A stretch of 7,905 nucleotides of DNA from Pseudomonadota bacterium (GCA_021323815.1 JAJPKG010000064.1:1-7905), one strand, 5' to 3'; positions 1 to 6,605 are shown, counted from the stretch's first letter. A program made the numbers and translations. The notes: a model not told the origin generated them from the sequence alone.

Positions 1-1
1 C

Positions 2-478
2 ATCACTGACGCGGGCGCGCAGGTCAACTTTCTGGTTGAGCAGGGGCAATGGTATCGCCTGTTCACGGTGATGTTTCTCCATGAGAATATCACGCATATC
101 TTCTTCAACATGCTCTCGCTCTTTTTCATCGGGCCGTTTGTGGAGCGTATCTATGGCACAGGGCGCTATCTGGTGCTTTATTTCGGCACCGGCCTGATCG
201 CCAGCCTGGCTTTCCTGTTGTTCGCCGGCCCAAACGCCGCAGCGGTCGGCGCTTCGGGTGCCATCGCGGGCATCTTCGGCGCGTTGGGTGCGTTCTTCTT
301 CGCCTATCGCAACCAACTGGGGCAAGCGGCGAACAGCATGTTGCAGCAATGGCTTTTCTGGCTGGGCCTCAACGTCGTGCTCAACGTTGTCAATACGGAT
401 CTCGCCTGGCAGGCGCACCTGGGCGGCTTGCTCGCGGGTTTGGTGCTGGGTTACATCTTCGCGCCAAAATTGCGTTGA
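2..478 (+). CDS. Rhomboid family intramembrane serine protease (5' partial)
   Basis: This is the C-terminal part of a rhomboid protease, which cleaves transmembrane substrates inside the membrane. The frame is open from base 2, so the real start lies before the window; 158 residues are visible. The sequence shows a GQWYRLFT stretch and then HIFFN, matching the family's conserved His/Asn helix (HxxxN). The active-site motif GASG has its Ser codon at 254-256. A later helix carries AHLGG, with the catalytic His codon at 416-418. The Ser/His pair that defines active rhomboids is therefore intact. The spacing of hydrophobic helices and the short basic tail (APKLR) look like a complete C-terminus. 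Substrates cannot be inferred. The gene converges with the permease gene, the two stops being 6 bp apart, and no hairpin terminator fits between them. An in-frame GTG at 68 is too far inside the conserved core to be the true start. Confidence 0.93.
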   Translation: MTDAGAQVNFLVEQGQWYRLFTVMFLHENITHIFFNMLSLFFIGPFVERIYGTGRYLVLYFGTGLIASLAFLLFAGPNAAAVGASGAIAGIFGALGAFFFAYRNQLGQAANSMLQQWLFWLGLNVVLNVVNTDLAWQAHLGGLLAGLVLGYIFAPKLR

Positions 479-484
479 GCGATT

Positions 485-1867
485 TCAGCGCACCAGCAAC
501 CATAAGACCAGGCTCCCGGCGATCAGCATCGGCGGCGTCACGATGATGCCCACCTTGATATAGTCCAGCGCGGAAACTTTCAGCCCGCGCTGGCGCAGCA
601 GCAGCAGCCAGAAGACTTTTGCCAGCGAGCCGATGATGGTGAGATTCGGCCCCAGATCGCAGCCAAAGATGGTCGCGCCGATGAGCGCCAGTTGCGTGCG
701 CCGCGTGAGCGCGCTGATGTGGCGCAGCGCGGCGGTCATCACAAACGCCATCGGGATGTTGTTGATCAAGTTCGAGCCGATGGCGCTGCCAAACGTCAGC
801 ACCCCCACCAGCGCCAGGGTGGGATGATGCCCATCGCTGGCCGCGCCGCCCGCCTGCAACAACGCGTTGCCGAACATGCGCGCCAGCCCCACGTTTTCCA
901 CCGCTTGCACCACCAGCAGCATCCCCGCGATGAAGCCGAAGATCGGCCAGGAGATCACCTTTGCGGTGCGTGCCGGCGAGGTCACGCCGCGCATCAGCCC
1001 ACCGGCGAAAAGCAGCAGCGCGCCACAGATCGCCACCAGCGAGAGCGGCACCTGCGCGATGGAACACGCGATATACGCGACCGCGACCAGCGCCAGCACC
1101 GCCAGCGTGAAGCGAAAATAGCCCACGTCGCGCACCCCTGCCAGCGGATTTTGCAACGCCGCCGCGTCGAAGTTCCCGCGCACACGCTTGCGGAAAAGCA
1201 AGTGGAACAGCAGGATGTTGAGCGCGACGACAACGATGCTGGGCAGCAGCAACAGCCGCAGGAATTCGCCCAATGACAGGTGAAAGCTATCCAGCAGAAT
1301 AATGTTGATGGGATTGCTGACCGGCAGCACGAAAGAAGCTGAGTCTGCGATGAAGACGCACGCAAAGGTGAACGGCAACGGATCAAGTTCCAGCTTGCGT
1401 ACCAGGTTGAAGACAATGGGCGTGAGAATCAGCGCAGTGGCATCATTGGAAAGCAGGGTGGAAGTCAGCGTGCCCAGCAGCATGACGCCGATGAGCAGCC
1501 GCGCCTCGCTGCCCCGTGCTAGCCGCGCCGCGCTCGCTGCTGCCCAATCGAAAAATCCCGCTTCCTCAGCAAGAGCGCTGAGCGCCATCATGCCCAGGAA
1601 AAAGAGAAAGACGTTCCAGTCTGCTAGCAATGCCCTCGCTGCCTGAGGCAGCGCCACCAGCCCGGTGAGCAGCACCAGCGCGCCACCAATGAGCGCGGCC
1701 ACTCCCTCATTCACGCGCCAGGGACGAAACAGAATGCCGACCAATGTCGCCGCAAAAATGGCGAGCGTCAGAATAAGCCTGATCAACAGCGGTGATAACC
1801 TCGTCCAGATGGAAATCCCTCTCCCAGCATCCCAGTAAACGATATATCTAAGATATATATACCGCAT
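485..1867 (-). CDS. ArsB-family permease (arsenite/anion transporter, ArsB/NhaD superfamily)
   Basis: This is a multipass inner-membrane transporter of the ArsB type, about 460 residues and rich in hydrophobic helices. Family hallmarks, numbered from the ATG at 1867, are: SNDATALILTP at about 140-150, SNPINIILLDSF at about 184-195, SNLINNIPM at about 365-373, and GCDLGPNLTIIGSLA at about 402-416. Known ArsB proteins export arsenite or antimonite, alone or with the ArsA ATPase. Relatives in the superfamily move other anions or sodium, so the substrate is uncertain. No arsR, arsC, arsA or arsM lies alongside. The start is unclear. The ATG at 1867 has no good Shine-Dalgarno, and the reading after it runs through an AT-rich palindrome that looks like promoter DNA. 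A purine run GGGAGAGGG (complement of 1817-1825) sits 7 nt before an in-frame ATC at 1810, which would give an N-terminus WTRLSPLLIRL. An in-frame TTG at 1786 is another option. An in-frame ATG at 1957 also opens this frame, but it lies in the opposite gene's promoter and is unlikely. Confidence 0.85.
   Translation of the reverse strand: MRYIYLRYIVYWDAGRGISIWTRLSPLLIRLILTLAIFAATLVGILFRPWRVNEGVAALIGGALVLLTGLVALPQAARALLADWNVFLFFLGMMALSALAEEAGFFDWAAASAARLARGSEARLLIGVMLLGTLTSTLLSNDATALILTPIVFNLVRKLELDPLPFTFACVFIADSASFVLPVSNPINIILLDSFHLSLGEFLRLLLLPSIVVVALNILLFHLLFRKRVRGNFDAAALQNPLAGVRDVGYFRFTLAVLALVAVAYIACSIAQVPLSLVAICGALLLFAGGLMRGVTSPARTAKVISWPIFGFIAGMLLVVQAVENVGLARMFGNALLQAGGAASDGHHPTLALVGVLTFGSAIGSNLINNIPMAFVMTAALRHISALTRRTQLALIGATIFGCDLGPNLTIIGSLAKVFWLLLLRQRGLKVSALDYIKVGIIVTPPMLIAGSLVLWLLVR
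1842..1858. promoter_or_regulatory. Perfect AT-rich inverted repeat, likely operator/promoter of the ArsB-like gene
   Basis: ATATATCT and AGATATAT are perfect 8-bp arms around a single A. The dyad lies directly upstream of the purine-rich putative ribosome binding site of the permease gene. It is one of the most AT-rich spots in an otherwise GC-rich window. A short symmetric dyad at this place suits a dimeric repressor site or overlaps the -10 region. The adjoining 16 bp at 1834-1849, read on the minus strand, match 15 of 16 bases with 6104-6119 upstream of the MprF-like gene. Binding by any regulator is inference. Confidence 0.5.
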
Positions 1868-1881
1868 GTTCCATGCCAGCA

Positions 1882-1891
1882 AGATATATCG
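1882..1891 (+). promoter_or_regulatory. Second copy of the AGATATATCG element in the divergent promoter region
   Basis: AGATATATCG occurs here, about 35 bp from the inverted repeat at 1842-1858 and in the opposite orientation to the copy at 1840-1849. The core GATATATC is itself palindromic. The site lies between the permease and beta-propeller genes, so a protein bound here could affect either. The left flank (CAGCAAG) resembles the flank of the third copy (CAGAAG) at 6100-6105. Confidence 0.4.
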
Positions 1892-1931
1892 AAATGATGG
1901 CGCATGCCAGGGGCAACATGTCCTACGTTGT

Positions 1932-1960
1932 TTGCCTACGCGAGTGATTCCTGGCATAAT
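1932..1960 (+). promoter_or_regulatory. Sigma70-type promoter for the beta-propeller gene
   Basis: TTGCCT at 1932-1937 (4 of 6 to the -35 consensus) and CATAAT at 1955-1960 (5 of 6 to the -10 consensus) are separated by exactly 17 bp. Transcription would begin near 1967, leaving a short leader of about 23 nt before the ATG at 1990. It is the clearest consensus-like promoter in the window and points rightward into the propeller gene. Confidence 0.6.
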
Positions 1961-1989
1961 GGGACGTGAAATCCAGGGGAAGGTGAGGC

Positions 1990-3030
1990 ATGGGCGTGAG
2001 CAAAGCGCGGGTGGCAGGGGCAGTAGTCATCTGTCTGCTGATGCTGGTGGGGATCGTTTTGATGATGCGCCAGGGAACATCTCCCCGCACCAGCACCACA
2101 ACCGCGCCGGAGATCGCCCGCGCGCCGTATCCTTTGCCGGCGCAACTGGCGGCATATCACGTTGCCGTGACGGATCTGGAATCGGGCGATGTGGCGCTGC
2201 TGGGGCAAACAACGCTGGCGATTGGCGGTGGGCCGCATGGGTTGGCGTTACAGCCGGGAGGGCGCTATCTGTGGGTGACGAATAGCAACGGCTTCAACGT
2301 CTGGGTGATCGATCTCACAACTGATCGGCTGGCCTGGACGGTGCCGGTGGGCGCGGGGCCGGTACACATCGCCTTCAGTCCCGACGGCGCGACCGCTTTC
2401 GTGACGGATTTCGCCGGGACCGAGGTGACGGTGGTGGATGTCGCCACGCACCGCATCAGGGGGACGATTCCCACGCCGGATGGACCGCACGGCATCGTCA
2501 TGGCCCCCGATGGCCGCGCGCTCTATGTCGCCTGCCCGCGTGGCGGCGCGCTTGTCGTCATTGATCCGCAAGCTCAGCGCGTCGTGGCAACCATTCACCT
2601 GCAAGACGGCTCGGAACCGTTCGGCGTTGCGCTCAGCCCGGATGGACGGCAGTTATATGCCAGCGATCTCACCTTCGCCAAATTGTGGATCATCGATGTG
2701 GCCAGTCGCAAAGCCATTGGTGCCGCGCAGATTGGCCTGCGACCCGCGCTGGTGGCAGCCATCCCGCACAGCACGCGCGTGGTGGTGGCCGACAACGGCA
2801 GCGGGGCCGTCAGCATCGTGGACGCGGCACAACAGCGCCTTGTCGCCACCGTCCCCACCGGCGCAGGACCGCACGGCGTGGCCGCCAGCCCCGACGGGCG
2901 CTATCTGTTCGCCGCCAACACCATCGGCAACACCGTCACGGTCATTGACGCCAACAGCATGCAGGTCGTCGCGCAACTCCACCTGGGGATGTATCCTAAC
3001 GATGTCATGGTGACGATGGCACATCCGTAG
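1990..3030 (+). CDS. Membrane-anchored YVTN-family beta-propeller repeat protein
   Basis: The 346-residue product has a short basic N-terminus and one hydrophobic segment at about 9-26, which reads as a signal anchor placing the rest outside the membrane. A Thr/Pro-rich linker (30-50) leads into a beta-propeller. About six repeats of roughly 40 residues carry the YVTN-type pattern: GPHG, then SPDGR.LY, then V.VID, then a turn with a basic or acidic residue. Examples are GAGPHGVAASPDGRYLFAAN at 291-310, and PDG turns at 131, 173, 218 and 301. Such propellers usually bind ligands or proteins and need no catalytic residues; a specific partner cannot be named. The start is supported by AGGGGAAGGTGAGG at 1975-1988 and by the upstream promoter. 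The PKD protein follows about 100 bp downstream in the same direction, so co-transcription and a joint surface role are plausible. A C-terminal duplication remnant follows the stop. Confidence 0.9.
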   Translation: MGVSKARVAGAVVICLLMLVGIVLMMRQGTSPRTSTTTAPEIARAPYPLPAQLAAYHVAVTDLESGDVALLGQTTLAIGGGPHGLALQPGGRYLWVTNSNGFNVWVIDLTTDRLAWTVPVGAGPVHIAFSPDGATAFVTDFAGTEVTVVDVATHRIRGTIPTPDGPHGIVMAPDGRALYVACPRGGALVVIDPQAQRVVATIHLQDGSEPFGVALSPDGRQLYASDLTFAKLWIIDVASRKAIGAAQIGLRPALVAAIPHSTRVVVADNGSGAVSIVDAAQQRLVATVPTGAGPHGVAASPDGRYLFAANTIGNTVTVIDANSMQVVAQLHLGMYPNDVMVTMAHP

Positions 3031-3111
3031 GGGGCCAGATATGCTTATCGAAATACTGCGTGCTGTCCTGGTTGCTCACGGCACATCCGTAGAGGCGAGG
3101 CATGCCTCGCC
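3003..3111 (+). repeat. Degenerate direct duplication of the propeller gene's 3' end
   Basis: The last bases of the propeller gene (3003-3049) resemble the spacer at 3064-3111. The exact core GGCACATCCGTAG occurs at 3018-3030, where it contains the stop codon, and again at 3080-3092. Similarity extends leftward (TGTCATGGT versus TGTCCTGGT with a 1-bp gap) and weakly rightward into the palindrome, where the first copy reads as a decayed version. The offset is about 62 bp. This looks like an old local duplication or two insertions of one repeat element. Confidence 0.6.
3094..3111. repeat. 18-bp perfect GC-rich palindrome (REP/MITE-like)
   Basis: GGCGAGGCATGCCTCGCC equals its own reverse complement. 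It sits between the propeller and PKD genes. GTTGCTCA occurs just outside on both sides, at 3071-3078 and 3113-3120, like a target duplication around a 34-bp insert. No T-run follows, so a standard intrinsic terminator is unlikely, although the RNA could still fold and affect read-through. From memory, related palindromes of the GTAG-GGGCGAGGC type are dispersed in Chloroflexota and some cyanobacteria; that was not checked. Confidence 0.6.
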
Positions 3112-3130
3112 CGTTGCTCAAGGGCACTCT

Positions 3131-4375
3131 ATGATGAAGCGATTCGGCATCTTGGTTATGAGTTTGGCGTTAGGACTGGCGCTTGCCGTGTGGGGGCCGG
3201 CGTTGCAACAGGAGCGCGTCGTGCTGGGGCAGCGCCCGGCATGGGCGTGCGGATTAGGTCAGCCGCAGACGATGTCGGCTGATGGCGAGCTGGCAGTGAC
3301 GACGCCCATCTTGCCCACCACGCCGCCGGGCGCGCCATCGGGGCTGTTCCCCGGCCAATATACCGTCAACCAGCCCGTCACGTTCACTGAAGATCTCTCG
3401 CGGCTTCCGACGCCGATCAATCCTGATCAGTATCAATGGAAATGGGATTTCGGCGACGGGCAGACCGGCAGCGGATTCAAAACGACCCACATGTATACCA
3501 AACCCGGCACGTATGCCGTGCGCTTGCAATTCATCGATCCCAAAGACCCGACGAATAGCGATCCGAACTTCGATAGCGCCTCCATCACGGTCATCGCGCA
3601 GCATTTTGATAATCCTCCCGTCGCGCAGATCAGTGCCAGCGATACCTATGTGCAGCTTGGCATGTCGCTCAGTTACAGTGCCGCCGGTTCGCATTCCCTG
3701 GTGGGTGGCAGCCTGAGTTACACCTGGGATTTCAACGACACGTCTGATGAAGCGCACGGCGAGCAGGTTGCGCATAAGTTTATCTTGCCGGGCCGCACCT
3801 TTGTGGCGCTGATTGTGAAGGATGCGCGCGGCGCGGTGAGCGTGGCGACTGTGCCGGTGGTGGTGGCGCTGGAATTGCCCCAGGCGCATCTGAGTGCCAG
3901 CAGCCTCAGTGCGCATGTGGGTGCGAGTCTCACCTTCGACGCCTCGCAGTCGTCCCCCACCAGCCAGCCAGGCGATGTCATTGTGAAATATCACTGGCTT
4001 TTCGGTGATGGAACTGATACGACTACCGTTTCTCCAACGGTGTCCCATCGCTTCACCAAAGCAGGGACATACGTCGTCAAGGTGCAGGCCATCGACAAAG
4101 CAGGACTGCCCGGCACGGCACACCTGACCGTGCAAATCACCGATCCGGGTTTGCTGGGGCTGGGGAGCAAAGCGCCGGTGCTGCTGGGCGGCTTCAGCCT
4201 GATCACGTTGCTGCTGGTGCTGGGGATCGTGGGCAACGTGGTGCGCGAACGCCGCGAGGAACAGCGCCGCCGGGCGTTAGAAGCCGCCCGGCGCGCTCGC
4301 CTGAAGGCACGCTGGGCAACGAGAACCGATCCGCGCTCTTCTTCACTCGCCCGCCCGCCGCGCCGGGATGAATGA
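3131..4375 (+). CDS. Secreted, membrane-anchored protein with three PKD domains
   Basis: From the ATG at 3131 the product has 414 residues. Residues 1-25 (MMKRFGILVM then a Leu/Ala-rich stretch) form a signal peptide. Three PKD domains follow: about 72-156 with WDFGDG at 105-110, about 164-247 with WDFND at 199-203, and about 252-336 with WLFGDG at 289-294. Each also has the typical HxF/HxY plus PGTY or AGTY-like strand; the second has PGRTF. A single membrane helix at about 350-371 and a strongly Arg-rich cytoplasmic tail of about 40 residues end the protein. This gives a type I topology with the PKD domains outside. PKD domains are Ig-like beta-sandwiches used as binding or spacer modules, and no catalytic domain is present. 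An in-frame ATG at 3041 would add 30 residues read from the repeat DNA and spoil the signal peptide, so it was not chosen. The ATG at 3134 is also possible. The upstream ribosome site is weak (AAGGGC). The last 33 bp overlap the opposite MprF-like gene. Confidence 0.88.
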   Translation: MMKRFGILVMSLALGLALAVWGPALQQERVVLGQRPAWACGLGQPQTMSADGELAVTTPILPTTPPGAPSGLFPGQYTVNQPVTFTEDLSRLPTPINPDQYQWKWDFGDGQTGSGFKTTHMYTKPGTYAVRLQFIDPKDPTNSDPNFDSASITVIAQHFDNPPVAQISASDTYVQLGMSLSYSAAGSHSLVGGSLSYTWDFNDTSDEAHGEQVAHKFILPGRTFVALIVKDARGAVSVATVPVVVALELPQAHLSASSLSAHVGASLTFDASQSSPTSQPGDVIVKYHWLFGDGTDTTTVSPTVSHRFTKAGTYVVKVQAIDKAGLPGTAHLTVQITDPGLLGLGSKAPVLLGGFSLITLLLVLGIVGNVVRERREEQRRRALEAARRARLKARWATRTDPRSSSLARPPRRDE

Positions 4376-6079
4376 GCGCAGTGTGTGCCACGAGCGCCAC
4401 GACCGGCACAGATGCACCGACAGCACGGCCAGGCCCAGGCGCGGCAAGGAGAGCGTGCCGGGATACACCACATAGCGCGACTCCCAGCGCGGCCCAAACT
4501 TGCGCTTGAACTGCACCAGAGATGCCGCCTGCTTATTAGAGCCAAAGCGCGCCGAGAAAGCGCAGCAGAACTGCCCAATATTCGTCAACGGCTCCTCGTT
4601 GGCATTCGCCAGCGGGGCCAGCCCCAGGCTGAGGCATGCCGCCCCCTCGTCGCGGAAGCGCTCGATGGCGCGCACCAGCAACAATTCCATCGTGCCGGCA
4701 ACGCTGTGCGGCGCGCGGCGCATCAGGTCCAGCGCCCACCCCTGGCGGCCCGGCACGGGAACGAACGTGGTGAAGGCCAACGGTTGCCCATCTTGCGCGA
4801 CGGCGACCGCGATCACCCGCTCCGTCATATAGTGGTCGCCCCAGCGGCCCATGCTGAATCCCATTTCGCTCCCGCCCTTCGTTGCCAGCCAGGCGCGTGA
4901 CAGCGCATCCACCCCGGCGGCGAGGGCAGGATCAGTGATGTATCCCCGGAAGAAACGCACGCTGACGCCGGCTTTCTCGGCGTGGCGCAGCGTGGTGCGC
5001 ACGTTTTGCATCGCGCCGCCTTTGAGCGTGAAAGACGCGAGATCAACCACCGCTTCTTCGCCGATCTTCAGGATCTGCCAGCCCTGCGCGCGATAGGCAT
5101 CCAGATGGACCTCGCGCACCTGCCAGAAGGCCGGTTGCAGATCGTGTTCGTGGCACCAGCGGGCGAACTCTGCCAGCACCAGGGGGATATCTTCCGGCGC
5201 GGCAATAGGATCGCCCGCGACGACAGCCATGCGCTCGGCAATGGCATAAGCCACCGCGCCGCGATTGCCGCTGGCGAGGAAATAGCGTTTTTCGGGGGCC
5301 AGGGCGAAGGCATTGACCGTGTTCGCGCCAAATTTCCGCGCCAGCCGCGCCACAACAGGGCGGTCATCATGCGCGCTGTGATGCAACGAGATGGCCGGGC
5401 GCAAGATCTCCACCAACCCATAGAAAAATGCGCCGCAGGTGACCAGGGCCAGGGTGCGCTCGAAAAACCACAGCCGCACCGCCTGGGTTACATGGTTGCT
5501 GAGGACCGGCATATCGTCCAGCAGCTTTTGCAGCCCGTCAATGACGCGCTCCAGGCTTTCGACGGGCGCGAGGCGATGTTCCAACACCAGTGTGCCGCCC
5601 AGCGCGTAAAGATAGACCAGCAGCACACCGCCCGCCAGGGAAGCATAGCCGCGCCACAGCGCCGGCGGATCACTTTTGGCGCGGAAAAAGGGCGCAAGGC
5701 CGCCGATGAGCAATCCCAGCAGGCCGGTGAGCCAGATCGCCACCAGCACATGCCCCCGCGTGAGTTGCCACACCAGCGAGAGCAACAGCAAGATGCTGGT
5801 GATCTGCCAGGCATGGCGCTTGCCGCGCGCCAGCCCGCTCGCCAGCATGATCAGCCCAAAGCCGATGAGCACACCGAATGCGCTGAACTCAAATTCAAAC
5901 GACAGCGGCCAATAGATCAGCAACCGCGCCAGGTGCGTGCGCGGCAGGAATGACGCCGCCATGTCTGCCACGCCGGTCAGCCCCACCAACAGGGCCGTGC
6001 AGGTGTGGACGAAAGCAGCAACGTGGCGCGCGCGCGCAAAGGCAAGGCGCGTTGTGACCGATTCCACCAAAATATCCAT
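4343..6079 (-). CDS. MprF/LysX-like phosphatidylglycerol lysyltransferase-type protein (DUF2156)
   Basis: The 578-residue protein has about six hydrophobic helices in its N-terminal half (about 20-44, 66-83, 91-107, 111-130, 143-165, 205-225). A soluble GNAT-fold domain of the LPG synthase C-terminal type follows at about 240-545. Visible family motifs are VVAGDPIA at 286-293, FWQVRE at 318-323, IGEEAVVDL at 339-347 with a following FTLKG, TTLRHAEKAG near 362-371, DLMRR at 451-455, and FKRKFGPRWESRYVVYP at 524-540. In known members this domain moves lysine or alanine from aminoacyl-tRNA to phosphatidylglycerol at the inner face of the membrane, lowering surface negative charge and protecting against cationic peptides. 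The amino acid used cannot be told from sequence. The membrane part is shorter than the roughly 14 helices of full MprF, so a flippase function is doubtful; it resembles LysX-type or DUF2156 proteins. The start is supported by AGAGGA (complement of 6085-6090) 5 nt before the ATG. A basic tail of about 35 residues follows the conserved domain and overlaps the PKD gene. Confidence 0.88.
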   Translation of the reverse strand: MDILVESVTTRLAFARARHVAAFVHTCTALLVGLTGVADMAASFLPRTHLARLLIYWPLSFEFEFSAFGVLIGFGLIMLASGLARGKRHAWQITSILLLLSLVWQLTRGHVLVAIWLTGLLGLLIGGLAPFFRAKSDPPALWRGYASLAGGVLLVYLYALGGTLVLEHRLAPVESLERVIDGLQKLLDDMPVLSNHVTQAVRLWFFERTLALVTCGAFFYGLVEILRPAISLHHSAHDDRPVVARLARKFGANTVNAFALAPEKRYFLASGNRGAVAYAIAERMAVVAGDPIAAPEDIPLVLAEFARWCHEHDLQPAFWQVREVHLDAYRAQGWQILKIGEEAVVDLASFTLKGGAMQNVRTTLRHAEKAGVSVRFFRGYITDPALAAGVDALSRAWLATKGGSEMGFSMGRWGDHYMTERVIAVAVAQDGQPLAFTTFVPVPGRQGWALDLMRRAPHSVAGTMELLLVRAIERFRDEGAACLSLGLAPLANANEEPLTNIGQFCCAFSARFGSNKQAASLVQFKRKFGPRWESRYVVYPGTLSLPRLGLAVLSVHLCRSWRSWHTLRSFIPARRAGE

Positions 6080-6272
6080 GGTATTCCTCTATCACCCATC
6101 AGAAGATATATCGTATACTGCTAAGAGAGACTGACCAGCAGGCACAGCATCCGCATCACTGGAAAGCCTTTGATGCGCGCCTCCTCTCCTTGAGTATGCT
6201 CAGCCGTACCAACTCACCTATAGCAACGATCAGGCCGGCTAGGGAGACACACAGACAGACGGGGTCAAGTAT
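6080..6272. other. Divergent intergenic region
   Basis: These 193 bp separate the MprF-like gene (-) from the small membrane protein gene (+) and should hold promoters for both. Apart from the AGATATATCG element near 6104 I see only weak promoter-like pieces: TATACT at 6114-6119 and TATAGC at 6219-6224, the latter with TTGAGT at 6190 but a 23-bp spacer. No convincing reading frame with codon character is present. Confidence 0.4.
6104..6119. promoter_or_regulatory. Third copy of AGATATATCG, in the MprF-like gene promoter region
   Basis: AGATATATCGTATACT lies 25-40 bp upstream of the MprF-like ATG. It matches 15 of 16 bases with the minus-strand reading of 1834-1849 in front of the permease gene. 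Relative to its gene the element is inverted here, which argues for an operator rather than only a -10 box. TATACT or its complement could also serve as a -10 sequence in either direction, but I find no convincing -35 partner. Confidence 0.45.
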
Positions 6273-6605
6273 ATGATTGTTCCCAATATTCAACAACGGT
6301 TGTGGCAGGGAGTGCGGCGCGCTTGGCGCAGCATCGCGCGTGCCGGGCTGGGGGCAGGTCTGGGCGGCATCGTCATCGGTGAGGTGCTGGGCTTCATGTT
6401 CAATGGCGGCCACACCACGTTGTTCCAGCACCTGATCTCGCTTGTTCTGGGGCTGGCCCTGGCCTATGGTGCCGTAGTGACGGTCGGCATCTTCCAGGCC
6501 GTTCGCGGCGTCTTCAGCATTGTGGAAGATATCGAGCGCGAGGTGCGCTCGGCGATGGGGGAGCAGTATGGTCACGTCATCGACGCGGAGCGCAAAGAAG
6601 CATAG
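6273..6605 (+). CDS. Small two-helix membrane protein, unknown function
   Basis: I do not recognise a family. The 110-residue product begins with a basic amphipathic stretch (IQQRLWQGVRRAWRSIAR). Two hydrophobic segments follow, at about 25-43 (Gly/Ile-rich, GAGLGGIVIGEVLG) and about 52-75, and then a charged C-terminal helix (SIVEDIEREVRSAMGEQYG) with a hydrophilic end. This predicts a hairpin in the membrane with both ends in the cytoplasm. Codon use is GC-rich at third positions, like that of its neighbours, which supports real coding. The start ATG is preceded by GGGG at 6261-6264, an acceptable but not strong ribosome site. The next gene (+) begins 94 bp downstream and may share its transcript. 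Confidence 0.72.
   Translation: MIVPNIQQRLWQGVRRAWRSIARAGLGAGLGGIVIGEVLGFMFNGGHTTLFQHLISLVLGLALAYGAVVTVGIFQAVRGVFSIVEDIEREVRSAMGEQYGHVIDAERKEA

Noticed and set aside
390..1646. Other long frames inside the permease gene on both strands
   Set aside because: They are out-of-frame shadows with repetitive Ala/Arg/His composition; the ArsB motifs fix the real frame.
3094..3125. Palindrome as an intrinsic terminator of the propeller gene
   Set aside because: No T-tract follows the hairpin, and the next gene appears to lack its own promoter.
3041..3130. Extended N-terminus of the PKD protein from the ATG at 3041
   Set aside because: The extra 30 residues come from the duplicated palindromic spacer and would bury the signal peptide; the ATG at 3131 starts exactly at it.
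4385..5953. Long plus-strand frames opposite the MprF-like gene
   Set aside because: They are Arg/Gln/His-rich without domain motifs, while the minus strand carries clear family motifs.
6156..6575. 139-codon open frame on the minus strand
   Set aside because: It is antisense to the two-helix protein, with His/Gln/Arg-rich composition typical of a shadow; the plus strand shows proper helices and codon use.
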